DNA of 64,000 nt, from NCBI RefSeq assembly GCF_039975415.1, contig NZ_JBDWHD010000014.1; one strand, given 5' to 3'. Source of the DNA: Ascidiaceihabitans sp039975415. Lineage in GTDB: Bacteria > Pseudomonadota > Alphaproteobacteria > Rhodobacterales > Rhodobacteraceae. Position numbers and translations under genes: made by a program. Positions 32,865 to 40,972 of this stretch are shown in pieces (positions within the stretch are counted from its first letter, which is position 1; every line of letters begins with the position of its first letter). A model generated the notes under the pieces. The model was not told the origin of the DNA, did not search any database, and worked only from the letters and a program-made list of their open reading frames with translations.

Positions 32865-35057
32865 ATGATCTTTGGCAAACGCGCTCCACAACATAACCCG
32901 GAAACAGCAGACGCCTTGGCGTTGTGCGCCGCCCTGCATCAATCCCATGGAATGATGACATTGGATCTTGATGGAACTGTACTGGATGCCAATCAGGTCA
33001 CATTGGACGCTACGGGGTATACTCTTGAGGAATTGAAAGGCCAAAACCACCGGATTTTCGTTGCCCCCGATGAGGTGGACGGTCCAGACTATTCAGTATT
33101 TTGGGAAAATTTGCGTAATGGTGAACCGCAAAGTGGCTCATTTTCCAGAAAAACCAAAAACGGCAAAAACATCTGGATTGACGCATCTTATCACCACCTA
33201 AGTGATCCATCTGGTGTGCCAGACAGAATTGTAGAAATTGCCACAGATGTTACTGCAAATAAGATTGCGGAATTTGATGCCACAACACAGTTGGAAGCTA
33301 TTTCAAATTCCCTCGTTGTGATCGAATTTGATCTAGACGGTACGATTTTGACCGCAAACGACAACTTTTTGAAATGTACCGGATATTCACTCGAGCAAGT
33401 TCAAGGGAAGAACTACAACATGTTTGTGGAAGACTCAGAACACGAGAGAAACGTATACAAAGCATTGTGGGACAACCTCGGGGATGGAAAATCCGTTCTC
33501 GATGATTTTATGCGCATTTCAAGTGATGGCTCAAAAATCTGGGTTCGGACCATGTACAATCCGATTGTGGACACCACCGGCCGCCCTGTCAAAGTCGTTG
33601 CACTAGCCGCAGATGTCACAGAAAACAAGATTGCAGCCACTGATGCCGATGGGAAATTGTCTGCCATTTCGAGATCTCAAATCGTGGTGGAATTCGATTT
33701 GGACGGGAAAGTGATCTGGGCAAACGACAATTTTCTAGCCAAGTTTGGCCATTCGGCTGACAACGTTATCGGCAAACATCACCGGATTTTCGTGGACAAA
33801 CAAGACGCAGAAACGCCTGAATACGCGGCCTTTTGGCGAGACCTTGCGCGGGGTAGATTGCATTCGGGACAATACAAGCGCATCGCAGGCGATGGTGCGG
33901 AAATCTGGATTCAGGCAAGCTACAATCCAATTTTTGACCTTCAAGGCAAGCCCTACAAAGTCGTCAAATACGCCTTCGAAGTCACTGAAAATATTAGCGC
34001 TATGAATGCGCTTGTCGCCGGTTTGGCCTCTTTGTCTGAAGGCGATCTGACCGCCCGTCTCCCGGCGGATTTAAGCGGGCCATTTGAAGGTTTGCGCGAT
34101 ACATTCAACAATACACTCGTGCGCCTTGAAGAACTGGTAAGCGGTATCTTGACCGCGTCTCAGGCAATTGCGACTGAAACGAATTCAATTGCCGAAAACG
34201 CGTCAAACCTGTCATTGCGCGGCGAACAACAAGCTGCCACGGTTGAAGAAACCTCCGCCTCCATGGAAGAAATCTCGGCGACAGTCAGCAACACGGTCGA
34301 CAACGCGAAGATTGCAACGCAAGCCGCGAAAACTGCAGCACAACAAGCACAATCCGGTGGAGACATCGTCACGAATGCAGTTGAGGCTATGTCCCGCATC
34401 GAGACAAGCACACAAGAGATCAGCAAAATCGTAGAAGTCATTGACGGGATTGCATTCCAGACCAATCTATTGGCCTTGAATGCAGGCGTAGAAGCAGCGC
34501 GGGCGGGTGACGCAGGCCGTGGCTTTGCAGTTGTCGCATCCGAAGTTCGCGCACTTGCGCACCGTTCTTCTGATTCAGCCCGCGAAATCAACGAATTGAT
34601 CACCAAAAGCAATGAGGAAGTTCTTGAGGGGTCAGAGTTGGTCAACAGCAGCGGCGAAGCGCTGACAAAGATTGTCTCCGGGGTGACTGCCGTCGTCGAT
34701 AACATCAACGAAATCCTTGAAGCGAGCCAGGAACAAGCCGCAGGCATCACCGAAGTGACCCAGGCGATGCTTCAAATTGACCAAACCACGCAGCATACTG
34801 CAGGTTTGGCTGACAAAAGTGCGACCGCGGCAAAACAACTGGCGGAACGGGCTGCCAACCTACGCGAATTGGTCAGCTTCTTTGGCCATGGTCCACTCCA
34901 AGACATCAATACCGTTGAAGTCGTCGAGGACCGGCCCATCGAAACGAGAACTTCAGCACTAACATCTCTGGATGTGGCAGTGGGCGATGTGCCGCAATCG
35001 TCTGTTTCAAAGGTTCAAACCCGACTTACACCTTCAGATGGTTGGGAAGAATTCTAA
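32865..35057 (+). CDS. Soluble methyl-accepting chemotaxis protein with three PAS domains
   Basis: A 730-residue cytoplasmic chemoreceptor. Three similar PAS domains (about 22-125, 140-250 and 265-375), each ending in ATDVT-, AADVTEN- or FEVTEN-type segments, are followed by a HAMP-like linker (about 380-430) and an MA signalling domain whose hairpin tip contains VIDGIAFQTNLLALNAGVEAARAG. No membrane helix is visible. The protein ends in GWEEF, which fits the xWxxF tether that recruits CheR/CheB in other receptors. The PAS domains may sense redox or a small ligand. No che genes are nearby. Confidence 0.93.
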   Translation: MIFGKRAPQHNPETADALALCAALHQSHGMMTLDLDGTVLDANQVTLDATGYTLEELKGQNHRIFVAPDEVDGPDYSVFWENLRNGEPQSGSFSRKTKNGKNIWIDASYHHLSDPSGVPDRIVEIATDVTANKIAEFDATTQLEAISNSLVVIEFDLDGTILTANDNFLKCTGYSLEQVQGKNYNMFVEDSEHERNVYKALWDNLGDGKSVLDDFMRISSDGSKIWVRTMYNPIVDTTGRPVKVVALAADVTENKIAATDADGKLSAISRSQIVVEFDLDGKVIWANDNFLAKFGHSADNVIGKHHRIFVDKQDAETPEYAAFWRDLARGRLHSGQYKRIAGDGAEIWIQASYNPIFDLQGKPYKVVKYAFEVTENISAMNALVAGLASLSEGDLTARLPADLSGPFEGLRDTFNNTLVRLEELVSGILTASQAIATETNSIAENASNLSLRGEQQAATVEETSASMEEISATVSNTVDNAKIATQAAKTAAQQAQSGGDIVTNAVEAMSRIETSTQEISKIVEVIDGIAFQTNLLALNAGVEAARAGDAGRGFAVVASEVRALAHRSSDSAREINELITKSNEEVLEGSELVNSSGEALTKIVSGVTAVVDNINEILEASQEQAAGITEVTQAMLQIDQTTQHTAGLADKSATAAKQLAERAANLRELVSFFGHGPLQDINTVEVVEDRPIETRTSALTSLDVAVGDVPQSSVSKVQTRLTPSDGWEEF

Positions 35058-35172
35058 TGGGCCGGTACCTTTTTTAAAAAGTCGAATGTGCCAACAGTTC
35101 CCTAGTTTCATCTATGTCAGACCTTGAACCTTTTGATACCGAACAGACGAAGCCCTTACTTTTGCTCAATGC

Positions 35173-35199
35173 AAAAAAAAGACCGGGCGCAAGGCCCGG
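35173..35199 (-). terminator. Intrinsic terminator of the CenR-like gene
   Basis: CCGGGC-CTTGC-GCCCGG on the minus strand, followed after TC by eight T residues. It is a strong terminator about 108 nt beyond the regulator stop, so the mRNA has a long 3' untranslated region. The chemoreceptor gene on the plus strand has no comparable terminator of its own. Confidence 0.85.
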
Positions 35200-35218
35200 C
35201 CAAGTCCAACAGGGAGGT

Positions 35219-35240
35219 GTACGTCATAACCCGGACGTAC
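35219..35240. other. Inverted repeat in the 3' untranslated region of the CenR-like gene
   Basis: GTACGT (35219-35224) pairs with ACGTAC (35235-35240) across a 10-nt loop, within the 108-nt stretch between the regulator stop and its terminator. With the terminator stem it would give a two-hairpin 3' end, a form seen in small RNAs released from mRNA 3' ends. No transcript evidence is available here. Confidence 0.35.
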
Positions 35241-35306
35241 GGCGGGAACCTTAACAAACTTACAGCTTAGACAGACTTAAGATTGTGTTTACGTAGATCA
35301 AGTCCA

Positions 35307-35993
35307 CTAGGCCATTAATCTGTAACCACCAGATTCGGTAACAAGAAGGCGTGCATTTGACGGATCTGGTTCAATTTTTTGACGCAACCGATAGATATGT
35401 GTTTCCAACGTGTGCGTAGTGACACCTGCGTTGTAACCCCAAACCTCATGCAACAGTATATCGCGGGCGACCACGCCATCTGTTGATCTGTGTAGAAACT
35501 TGAGAATGTTGGTTTCTTTTTCTGTCAGCCGGATTTTCTTTTCGTCTTCAGTGATTAACATCTTCATCGACGGCTTGAATGTGTATGGCCCCAGCGTGAA
35601 TACAGCGTCCTCGGACTGTTCATGCTGACGCAATTGGGCGCGGATACGGGCCAGAAGGACCGGAAACTTGAAAGGTTTGCTGACGTAGTCATTGGCTCCG
35701 GCATCCAAACCAAGAATTGTATCTGCATCACTATCATGGCCGGTTAGCATCAAAATCGGGGACTTAACGCCTTGTTTGCGCATCAAACGGCACAGTTCGC
35801 GGCCGTCCGTATCCGGGAGTCCAACATCAAGAATCACTAAATCGTACAAAGCTTCCTTGGCGCGATCCATTGCATCATGACCGTTCGCTGCCTCGAATAC
35901 GTCGAAATCTTCCGTCATAATCAATTGTTCCGACAGCGCCTCGCGCAGATCGTCATCGTCATCAACCAACAAAATTTTCTTCAATTGCGCCAT
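35307..35993 (-). CDS. cenR: OmpR-family response regulator, CenR-like
   Basis: A 228-residue two-domain regulator. The receiver has an acidic cluster (11-15), phospho-acceptor D56 in VILDVGLP and K106 in SKPFKF. The C-terminal winged helix (residues ~135-225) includes IRLTEKETNILKFL and THTLETHIYRLRQKIEPD. The sequence resembles what I recall of CenR, an essential envelope/cell-cycle regulator in Caulobacter and Rhodobacter; the symbol is tentative. No histidine kinase is adjacent. ATG 35993 has GGAG 9 nt upstream. It is divergent from ribA and ends at a strong terminator. Confidence 0.85.
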   Translation of the reverse strand: MAQLKKILLVDDDDDLREALSEQLIMTEDFDVFEAANGHDAMDRAKEALYDLVILDVGLPDTDGRELCRLMRKQGVKSPILMLTGHDSDADTILGLDAGANDYVSKPFKFPVLLARIRAQLRQHEQSEDAVFTLGPYTFKPSMKMLITEDEKKIRLTEKETNILKFLHRSTDGVVARDILLHEVWGYNAGVTTHTLETHIYRLRQKIEPDPSNARLLVTESGGYRLMA

Positions 35994-36151
35994 GGTGTTC
36001 TCCGTTCTCTGCATCATAAATGCGCCTTGAAGGGGAGCAGAACAAGCTTTCCTATCGATGTTTCACAGCCTCGTGTCGGAATGAGCGGAAATATTTCATT
36101 TCGGATCACTTTCACCTAGAATATCCACATCAATCACCCCAAAAGTGTAAC

Positions 36152-37240
36152 ATGAACTTTGCCCCAACCATAGTCGAACGGCTAGCACGCGCCCGAGCGG
36201 ACCTTCGAATGGGCGTACCCATCGTACTATTAGGGCCGCAACCCAAGTTGGTTTTTGCAGCGGAAACCCTGGACGTCCTACGTCTGAACGATATTCTGTC
36301 ACTTGATGGAGATCCCGTTTTAGCCATCACCGAACGTCGCGCCACCACCCTAAAAGCACGCGCATATGATGGTGATGTGGCCCGGGTTTTGCTTCCTAAT
36401 GATGTCAAACTGGCTTGGATACAGGCCATCGCAGATCCTGCGGATGATTTACAAAACCCGATGAAAGGCCCTTTAAACACGGAACGTGAGGGCGACGCAG
36501 AGGGGCACCGGATGGCCATTGCATTGGCCAAAGCGGCGCGCCTTTTGCCATCCGCAGTGGTCATCAACATACCAAACGGGGAGAAGTTTGCGGCACAGAA
36601 CGGTCTAACTTCTGTGCAAATGACAGAGGCGGCCCCACATTTGGCCGAGTCCAGCATGCTGCATCCCGTGGTTCAAGCAAGGCTGCCTATCGAGGCGGCA
36701 GAGGCGGGCCGGCTTCATCTGTTTCGGCCCGAAGACGGCGCGGAAGAACACTACGCGATTGAAATCGGGCGGGCTGATCGAACAAAACCGGTTCTGGCAC
36801 GACTGCATTCCGCCTGTTTCACCGGCGACGTTTTAGGCAGTTTGAAATGTGACTGCGGTCCGCAATTGCGTGGAGCTTTGGCGCAGATGGGAACCGAAGG
36901 AACAGGCGTCCTTTTGTACTTGAACCAAGAAGGTCGCGGTATTGGGCTGGCCAACAAAATGCGGGCATATTCCCTTCAGGATCAAGGCTTCGACACCGTG
37001 GAAGCAAACCATCGTCTTGGGTTCGAGGATGACGAACGTGATTTCAAACTGGGCGCTTACATCTTGAAATCAATGGGATTTTCCTCGGTGCGGTTGCTGA
37101 CCAACAATCCTGCCAAGGTCGATATGATGAAAAAATCGGGCCTGGATGTTGCAGAAAGAGTGCCGCTAAAAGTTGGCGAAAACGAATTTAACACTGCATA
37201 TCTGGCCACAAAGGCTGCGAAATCAGGACATCTTTTCTGA
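36152..37240 (+). CDS. ribA: GTP cyclohydrolase II with degenerate RibB-like N-terminal half
   Basis: A 362-residue protein. The C-terminal ~200 residues are an intact GTP cyclohydrolase II: zinc ligands in HSACFTGDVLGSLKCDCGPQL, NQEGRGIGL, and the final TNNPAKVD segment; it starts riboflavin synthesis from GTP. The N-terminal ~150 residues follow the RibB (DHBP synthase) outline, with MGVPIVLLG, AAETL, LAITERRA and ALAKAARLLPSAVVI, but the acidic catalytic DxExEGD loop is replaced by neutral residues. The first half is therefore probably non-catalytic. ATG 36152 is preferred over the open frame from 36020. A TGATG junction couples it to the next gene. Confidence 0.9.
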   Translation: MNFAPTIVERLARARADLRMGVPIVLLGPQPKLVFAAETLDVLRLNDILSLDGDPVLAITERRATTLKARAYDGDVARVLLPNDVKLAWIQAIADPADDLQNPMKGPLNTEREGDAEGHRMAIALAKAARLLPSAVVINIPNGEKFAAQNGLTSVQMTEAAPHLAESSMLHPVVQARLPIEAAEAGRLHLFRPEDGAEEHYAIEIGRADRTKPVLARLHSACFTGDVLGSLKCDCGPQLRGALAQMGTEGTGVLLYLNQEGRGIGLANKMRAYSLQDQGFDTVEANHRLGFEDDERDFKLGAYILKSMGFSSVRLLTNNPAKVDMMKKSGLDVAERVPLKVGENEFNTAYLATKAAKSGHLF

Positions 37241-37857
37241 TGGATATGTCACTGTTTCTTAGTTTTTTGACTGCAACCGCGATCATCGTCTGTACGCCAG
37301 GTCCGTCGGTTGCATTGGCCAGCAGTCAGGCTGTTCGTTACGGCCCAAAATCCGCGATGATTTGCGTGGCGGGTGATGCGTTGGGGTCCGTGGTCCATAT
37401 CATCGTGGCCACTGCCAGCCTGCAATATCTGGTTGCTTTGGCTGGTTATGTTTTGCCTTGGCTTCAGATGGCTGGTGGCGCTTACATTCTATATCTTGCA
37501 TGGCAGGCATTGACAGAGAAAGAGGCGCACCTTGATCTTGCAGGCGCACAGCGCGCATCTTTCCTGTCCGGTTTTTTCGCCTGTGTCACCAACCCGAAGG
37601 CGATTGTTTTCTTTGCAGCACTGTTTCCGGGCTTCATTTCGCCGGACCACAGCATTTGGCTTCAATCGCTGATTTACGGATTCATTTTTGTCTCTTTGGA
37701 TGCCGCATCCATTATTCTATACGCGCTTCTGACATTGCGCAGTTTCCAGTCGCCGTTGGGACGCAAAATCAGTGTCTCTACCTTAAGCGGAATTGGGTTG
37801 TTCGGGGTCGGTTCCTTGTTGATCTATAAGGGATACAAAGCGTTATCGCCGCCATGA
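37240..37857 (+). CDS. LysE/RhtB-family exporter, copy 2
   Basis: A 205-residue membrane protein with about six helices and the family motif CTPGPSVALASSQ near residue 18, followed by the NPKAIVFFAALFPGF segment. It probably exports an amino acid or derivative; the substrate is unknown. Its ATG shares a base with the ribA stop (TGATG), and its own stop overlaps the YkuD gene (ATGA), so ribA-lysE-ykuD are translationally linked. It is not especially close to the LysE at 11793. Confidence 0.9.
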   Translation: MDMSLFLSFLTATAIIVCTPGPSVALASSQAVRYGPKSAMICVAGDALGSVVHIIVATASLQYLVALAGYVLPWLQMAGGAYILYLAWQALTEKEAHLDLAGAQRASFLSGFFACVTNPKAIVFFAALFPGFISPDHSIWLQSLIYGFIFVSLDAASIILYALLTLRSFQSPLGRKISVSTLSGIGLFGVGSLLIYKGYKALSPP

Positions 37858-38348
37858 CGCCACATGATCTGGTTTTGACGCCCCAAGGTGTCCGGTTTTT
37901 GGGCCGCGTGTTTCCCTGTACAATTGGCAAGTCTGGCCTGTCAAACCACAAGCGCGAGGGTGACGGTGCAACCCCGCGCGGTGTGCACAGGATTGTGGGC
38001 ATGCTGTATCGCCCGGACCGGATCAAACGGCCGACATCTTGGGCAAAACCGATTGGGCCATCTGACCTGTGGTCGGATGCCTCCGACCATGAAGACTACA
38101 ATATGATGGTGCGCGCGCCATATTCCCACAGCCATGAAAAACTGCGGCGCCCGGATCCATTGTATGATCTGGTAATTTTGACAGATTGGAACTGGCCTTA
38201 TGCGGTAAGCGGACGGGGCTCTGCGATTTTCATTCACCAGTATCGCAGGCCCGGGTTTCCAACCGAAGGCTGTGTCGCATTCAGGCGCGATCATCTGGCA
38301 TGGATCGCGCGCAAAATCACCTTCCAGACCCGGCTGATTGTTCGCTAA
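37854..38348 (+). CDS. L,D-transpeptidase-family (YkuD) catalytic domain protein
   Basis: A 164-residue YkuD-fold protein. The catalytic His/Cys block is FIHQYRRPGFPTEGCVAFRR, with the nucleophilic Cys in GCVAF. The family forms 3-3 cross-links or attaches proteins to peptidoglycan. No signal peptide is visible, which is unusual for an enzyme acting outside the cytoplasm; a small cytoplasmic YkuD subgroup exists. It is coupled to LysE by ATGA, and its stop overlaps the convergent yggS stop. Confidence 0.87.
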   Translation: MTPHDLVLTPQGVRFLGRVFPCTIGKSGLSNHKREGDGATPRGVHRIVGMLYRPDRIKRPTSWAKPIGPSDLWSDASDHEDYNMMVRAPYSHSHEKLRRPDPLYDLVILTDWNWPYAVSGRGSAIFIHQYRRPGFPTEGCVAFRRDHLAWIARKITFQTRLIVR

Positions 38349-38995
38349 CCTGGCACGCGGTCTCCAAAGATGGCGGACCCCACACGCACATGCGTGGCCC
38401 CCAATGAAATGGCAACTTCGAAATCCGCGCTCATCCCCATCGATCGCCATTGCAGCCCGTGGTGTTCGGCCATTTTGTTCAGCAACGCAAAATGCAGGCT
38501 TGCTTCTTCATCAATGGGGGGGATGCACATCAACCCTTTGACAGGAAGATCAAGCGACTGACATTGCTTGATAAAATCGTCCAAATCTTCAGGCAACACA
38601 CCTGCTTTTTGTGGTTCACGGCCGGTGTTTACCTGAACAGTCAAGTCAGGGCATTTGCCCATTTCATCAGCCAGACGCGCAAAGGTGTTCGCCAGCTTGG
38701 GACGATCCAGCGTGTGGATGACGTCAAATAATTCAAAAGCTTGACGCGCTTTGTTGGTTTGCAAAGGTCCAATCAAATGCAGATCAATGGCGCCGTATTT
38801 GTCCCGAAAGGCAGGCCATTTGCCAGCCGCCTCTTGCACCTTGTTTTCCCCAAAGCAACGATGGCCCTGATCCAGAACGGCGGCCACCCGATCATCGGGT
38901 TGCACCTTGGACACTGCGATCAATTGGGTGCGCCCTGTGCAATCCCATTTTTCTTCCGCCGCAGCAATGCTGTGTTGAATGTCGGTCAGTCCCAT
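38345..38995 (-). CDS. YggS-family pyridoxal-phosphate homeostasis protein
   Basis: A 216-residue alanine-racemase-fold protein that binds PLP without catalysis. The PLP lysine is in LIAVSKVQPDD, and FGENKVQEA, HLIGPLQTNKAR and VGSAIFGDR match the family. YggS/PROSC buffers PLP and affects amino-acid pools. ATG 38995 has GAGG 7 nt upstream; the frame open to 39022 is longer than family norms. It converges tail-to-tail with ykuD (overlapping stops). Confidence 0.93.
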   Translation of the reverse strand: MGLTDIQHSIAAAEEKWDCTGRTQLIAVSKVQPDDRVAAVLDQGHRCFGENKVQEAAGKWPAFRDKYGAIDLHLIGPLQTNKARQAFELFDVIHTLDRPKLANTFARLADEMGKCPDLTVQVNTGREPQKAGVLPEDLDDFIKQCQSLDLPVKGLMCIPPIDEEASLHFALLNKMAEHHGLQWRSMGMSADFEVAISLGATHVRVGSAIFGDRVPG

Positions 38996-39080
38996 AGCGC
39001 CCTCGCCTAAAATCTCAGGCACTCAAATAATACTTCACAGGAAAATGAAAGAGAACGCCGCGAAAAAAGAGGGCACAAAC

Positions 39081-39109
39081 GAAAAGAGGCGACCCCGAAA
39101 GGCCGCCTC
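39081..39109 (-). terminator. Intrinsic terminator of the porin gene
   Basis: GAGGCG pairs with CGCCTC, with an inner CC/GG pair after a mismatch. On the minus strand the stem is followed by TTTTCGTTTG. It lies 24 nt after the porin stop. Confidence 0.75.
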
Positions 39110-39132
39110 AATTCGATTAAGTGACGTTCAAC

Positions 39133-40107
39133 TTAGAAGTTGAAGCGAACACCCAAGTCAAGACGTGTTACGTCGTTACGGTCGGAAGAGATACCGCCAC
39201 GCAAGGATGTACCGCCACCGAGATCGTGGTTGAAGTCAACACCGTAGGATGTTTCAGCGAAGTAATCCGCATCAGCAACATATGCTTCGATGTTTGTGGC
39301 TGCGCCTACGTCGAAGCGAGCTGCCAGAACCCAGTGGTCGCCGTTACCGGCTGCAGTTGTCAGGTTGTTGTCGTCGCCGTTTTTGGCATATGCAAACGAC
39401 AGGTCTGCGATACCAACGGAACCACCAACAGACAACGCCCATTCTGTGTCCGCAGCGTTGTCAGAGTCTTGCAGACCCAAAGCAACTGTCCAACCGGAGA
39501 ATGTGTACGCGAAGTGCGCTGCCAAACGGTCGCTTGTGTCAGAAGCAGACACGTGCATGGAGAAGTCACCAACAGAGTACATAACTTCAACACCGTTCAG
39601 ACCGGCTGCGCCGCCTGTGTCGGAGTCGTACGCGTCGCCGCGGAAGTTGTATGCTGTGTAGTCATATGTGTGACCTGTCAGACCCAAGTCGATTGGGTAC
39701 ATGCCTGGCATGAATTCCAACGCGCCAAAGATGTTACCAACACCAACTTCAAGACCACCGGAACGTGCGAAGAAACGAACGCCGTTGATGCCTGTTTCTT
39801 GACGACCGCGGAAGTCGTTGTCGCCGTCGCCGTCAGCGTCGGATGCTGTGCCGGACGTTGTTGTACCGTCTGCGGAACCGTCGTTGTCCTGTTGGATACG
39901 AACGCGTGCACCGAATGTGACGCCAGCGTCAGATTCTGCTGTTGCGTCGATCTGCAGGCGGAAACGGCTTGTGATGTCTGTTGTGTCACCAGCTGCTGTG
40001 TCTGTGTACAGGATACCAAAGCGACCGTAGCCGCCGAATGTTACGTCTGCTGCTGCGACGCCGGCTGTTGCCACCAGAGCTGTCGTAGCGAAGAGAACTT
40101 TTTTCAT
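39133..40107 (-). CDS. Outer-membrane porin (alphaproteobacterial type)
   Basis: A 324-residue beta-barrel porin. It has a 20-residue signal peptide (KKVLFATTALVATAGVAAA), alternating beta-strand pattern throughout, an Asp/Gly-rich loop (about 78-97) and a C-terminal Phe (LGVRFNF) that serves the BAM recognition signal. Synonymous codon use is strongly biased (GTT/GCT/GTC and AAC), as expected for a very abundant protein; this bias also opens a long spurious frame on the other strand. GAGGG precedes the ATG. The 280-nt upstream gap, shared with the divergent lipoprotein gene, implies a long leader and regulated transcription. Confidence 0.93.
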   Translation of the reverse strand: MKKVLFATTALVATAGVAAADVTFGGYGRFGILYTDTAAGDTTDITSRFRLQIDATAESDAGVTFGARVRIQQDNDGSADGTTTSGTASDADGDGDNDFRGRQETGINGVRFFARSGGLEVGVGNIFGALEFMPGMYPIDLGLTGHTYDYTAYNFRGDAYDSDTGGAAGLNGVEVMYSVGDFSMHVSASDTSDRLAAHFAYTFSGWTVALGLQDSDNAADTEWALSVGGSVGIADLSFAYAKNGDDNNLTTAAGNGDHWVLAARFDVGAATNIEAYVADADYFAETSYGVDFNHDLGGGTSLRGGISSDRNDVTRLDLGVRFNF

Positions 40108-40387
40108 GAGTTTTCCCTCGGTTTTTCAATTCACAATGCCCAAACCGGGGAATCCGGAGAGGGTATGAATGGTGTTTCACCTTTTCGCCCCTCTGTTGGC
40201 AAGCATTGCACACGCCCTTGATGCAAAGTGCCAAATAATGGTGCAGCTTTGCCACACTTCCTTTCGCCACAATTCCCCCAACTGCGAAAATACCATTTCA
40301 TACGGCTTGTTATACACATGATAAGGCGCTTGCCCCAACTGCCCTGCTTCTGTAGATCAAAGGGAAACAAGCAATGGGACAGGGCAC

Positions 40388-40885
40388 ATGCGGGCACTCA
40401 CCTTGATCAAATGCACAGTAGCGGTAGCGGCCTTGGGGTCGTTGGTCGCCTGTGGGGGCAACAATAGCATCCTGCGCGGCAAACCCGCCACCGAGCGCCC
40501 AAATCAATACACCGATCCAACCAACCCCAACAATCTGGATACGGAAAACACCATCTGGAATGCCTTCAACCGCAAAAGCACAGAAACCAATGTTCTTGTG
40601 AACAAATACATCTGGGCTGCAACGATTGAAGTTCTCGATTTCCTGCCGATCCAAACCATTGACCCTTACACCGGCGTCATCGTCACAGGCTATGGCACCC
40701 CGCCCAATGGCGGTCGGTCTTACCGCGCCACCGTTTTGATCAAAGACCCGGCGCTGGATGCACGGTCTTTGAACGTGGCACTGCAAACACGCGGTGGCAC
40801 AGCCCCTGCGGCGACAACCCGCGCCATCGAAGACGCTATTCTATCGCGCGCGCGGCAACTGCGCATCGCGGATAACAAGCTTTAA
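40388..40885 (+). CDS. DUF3576 lipoprotein
   Basis: A 165-residue protein of the alphaproteobacterial DUF3576 family: a short signal peptide with lipobox (LGSLVAC, Cys at 22), then a conserved DTENTIWNAFN start and a WAATIEVLDFLPIQTIDPYTGVIVT core. It is probably a periplasm-facing lipoprotein. The C-terminal part resembles small outer-membrane assembly lipoproteins, but no function is established. It is divergent from the porin, which may hint at shared envelope regulation. A terminator follows its stop. Confidence 0.87.
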   Translation: MRALTLIKCTVAVAALGSLVACGGNNSILRGKPATERPNQYTDPTNPNNLDTENTIWNAFNRKSTETNVLVNKYIWAATIEVLDFLPIQTIDPYTGVIVTGYGTPPNGGRSYRATVLIKDPALDARSLNVALQTRGGTAPAATTRAIEDAILSRARQLRIADNKL

Positions 40886-40912
40886 ATCAAAGCTGTTTCA
40901 CCTTACACGATG

Positions 40913-40938
40913 CGCCGGGCCCTTTCGCCCGGCGTTTT
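40913..40938 (+). terminator. Intrinsic terminator between the DUF3576 gene and leuS
   Basis: CGCCGGGC-CCTTTC-GCCCGGCG, a perfect 8-bp stem with a 6-nt loop, is followed by TTTTGC. It ends 34 nt before the leuS ATG. Confidence 0.85.
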
Positions 40939-40972
40939 GCTTTCCACCCCACACGTATATGGGACGACCCAC

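Noticed and set aside
39121..40221. A 366-residue ORF on the plus strand opposite the porin
   Set aside because: It is Cys/Val-rich without any domain and arises from the strong codon bias of the abundant porin on the other strand.
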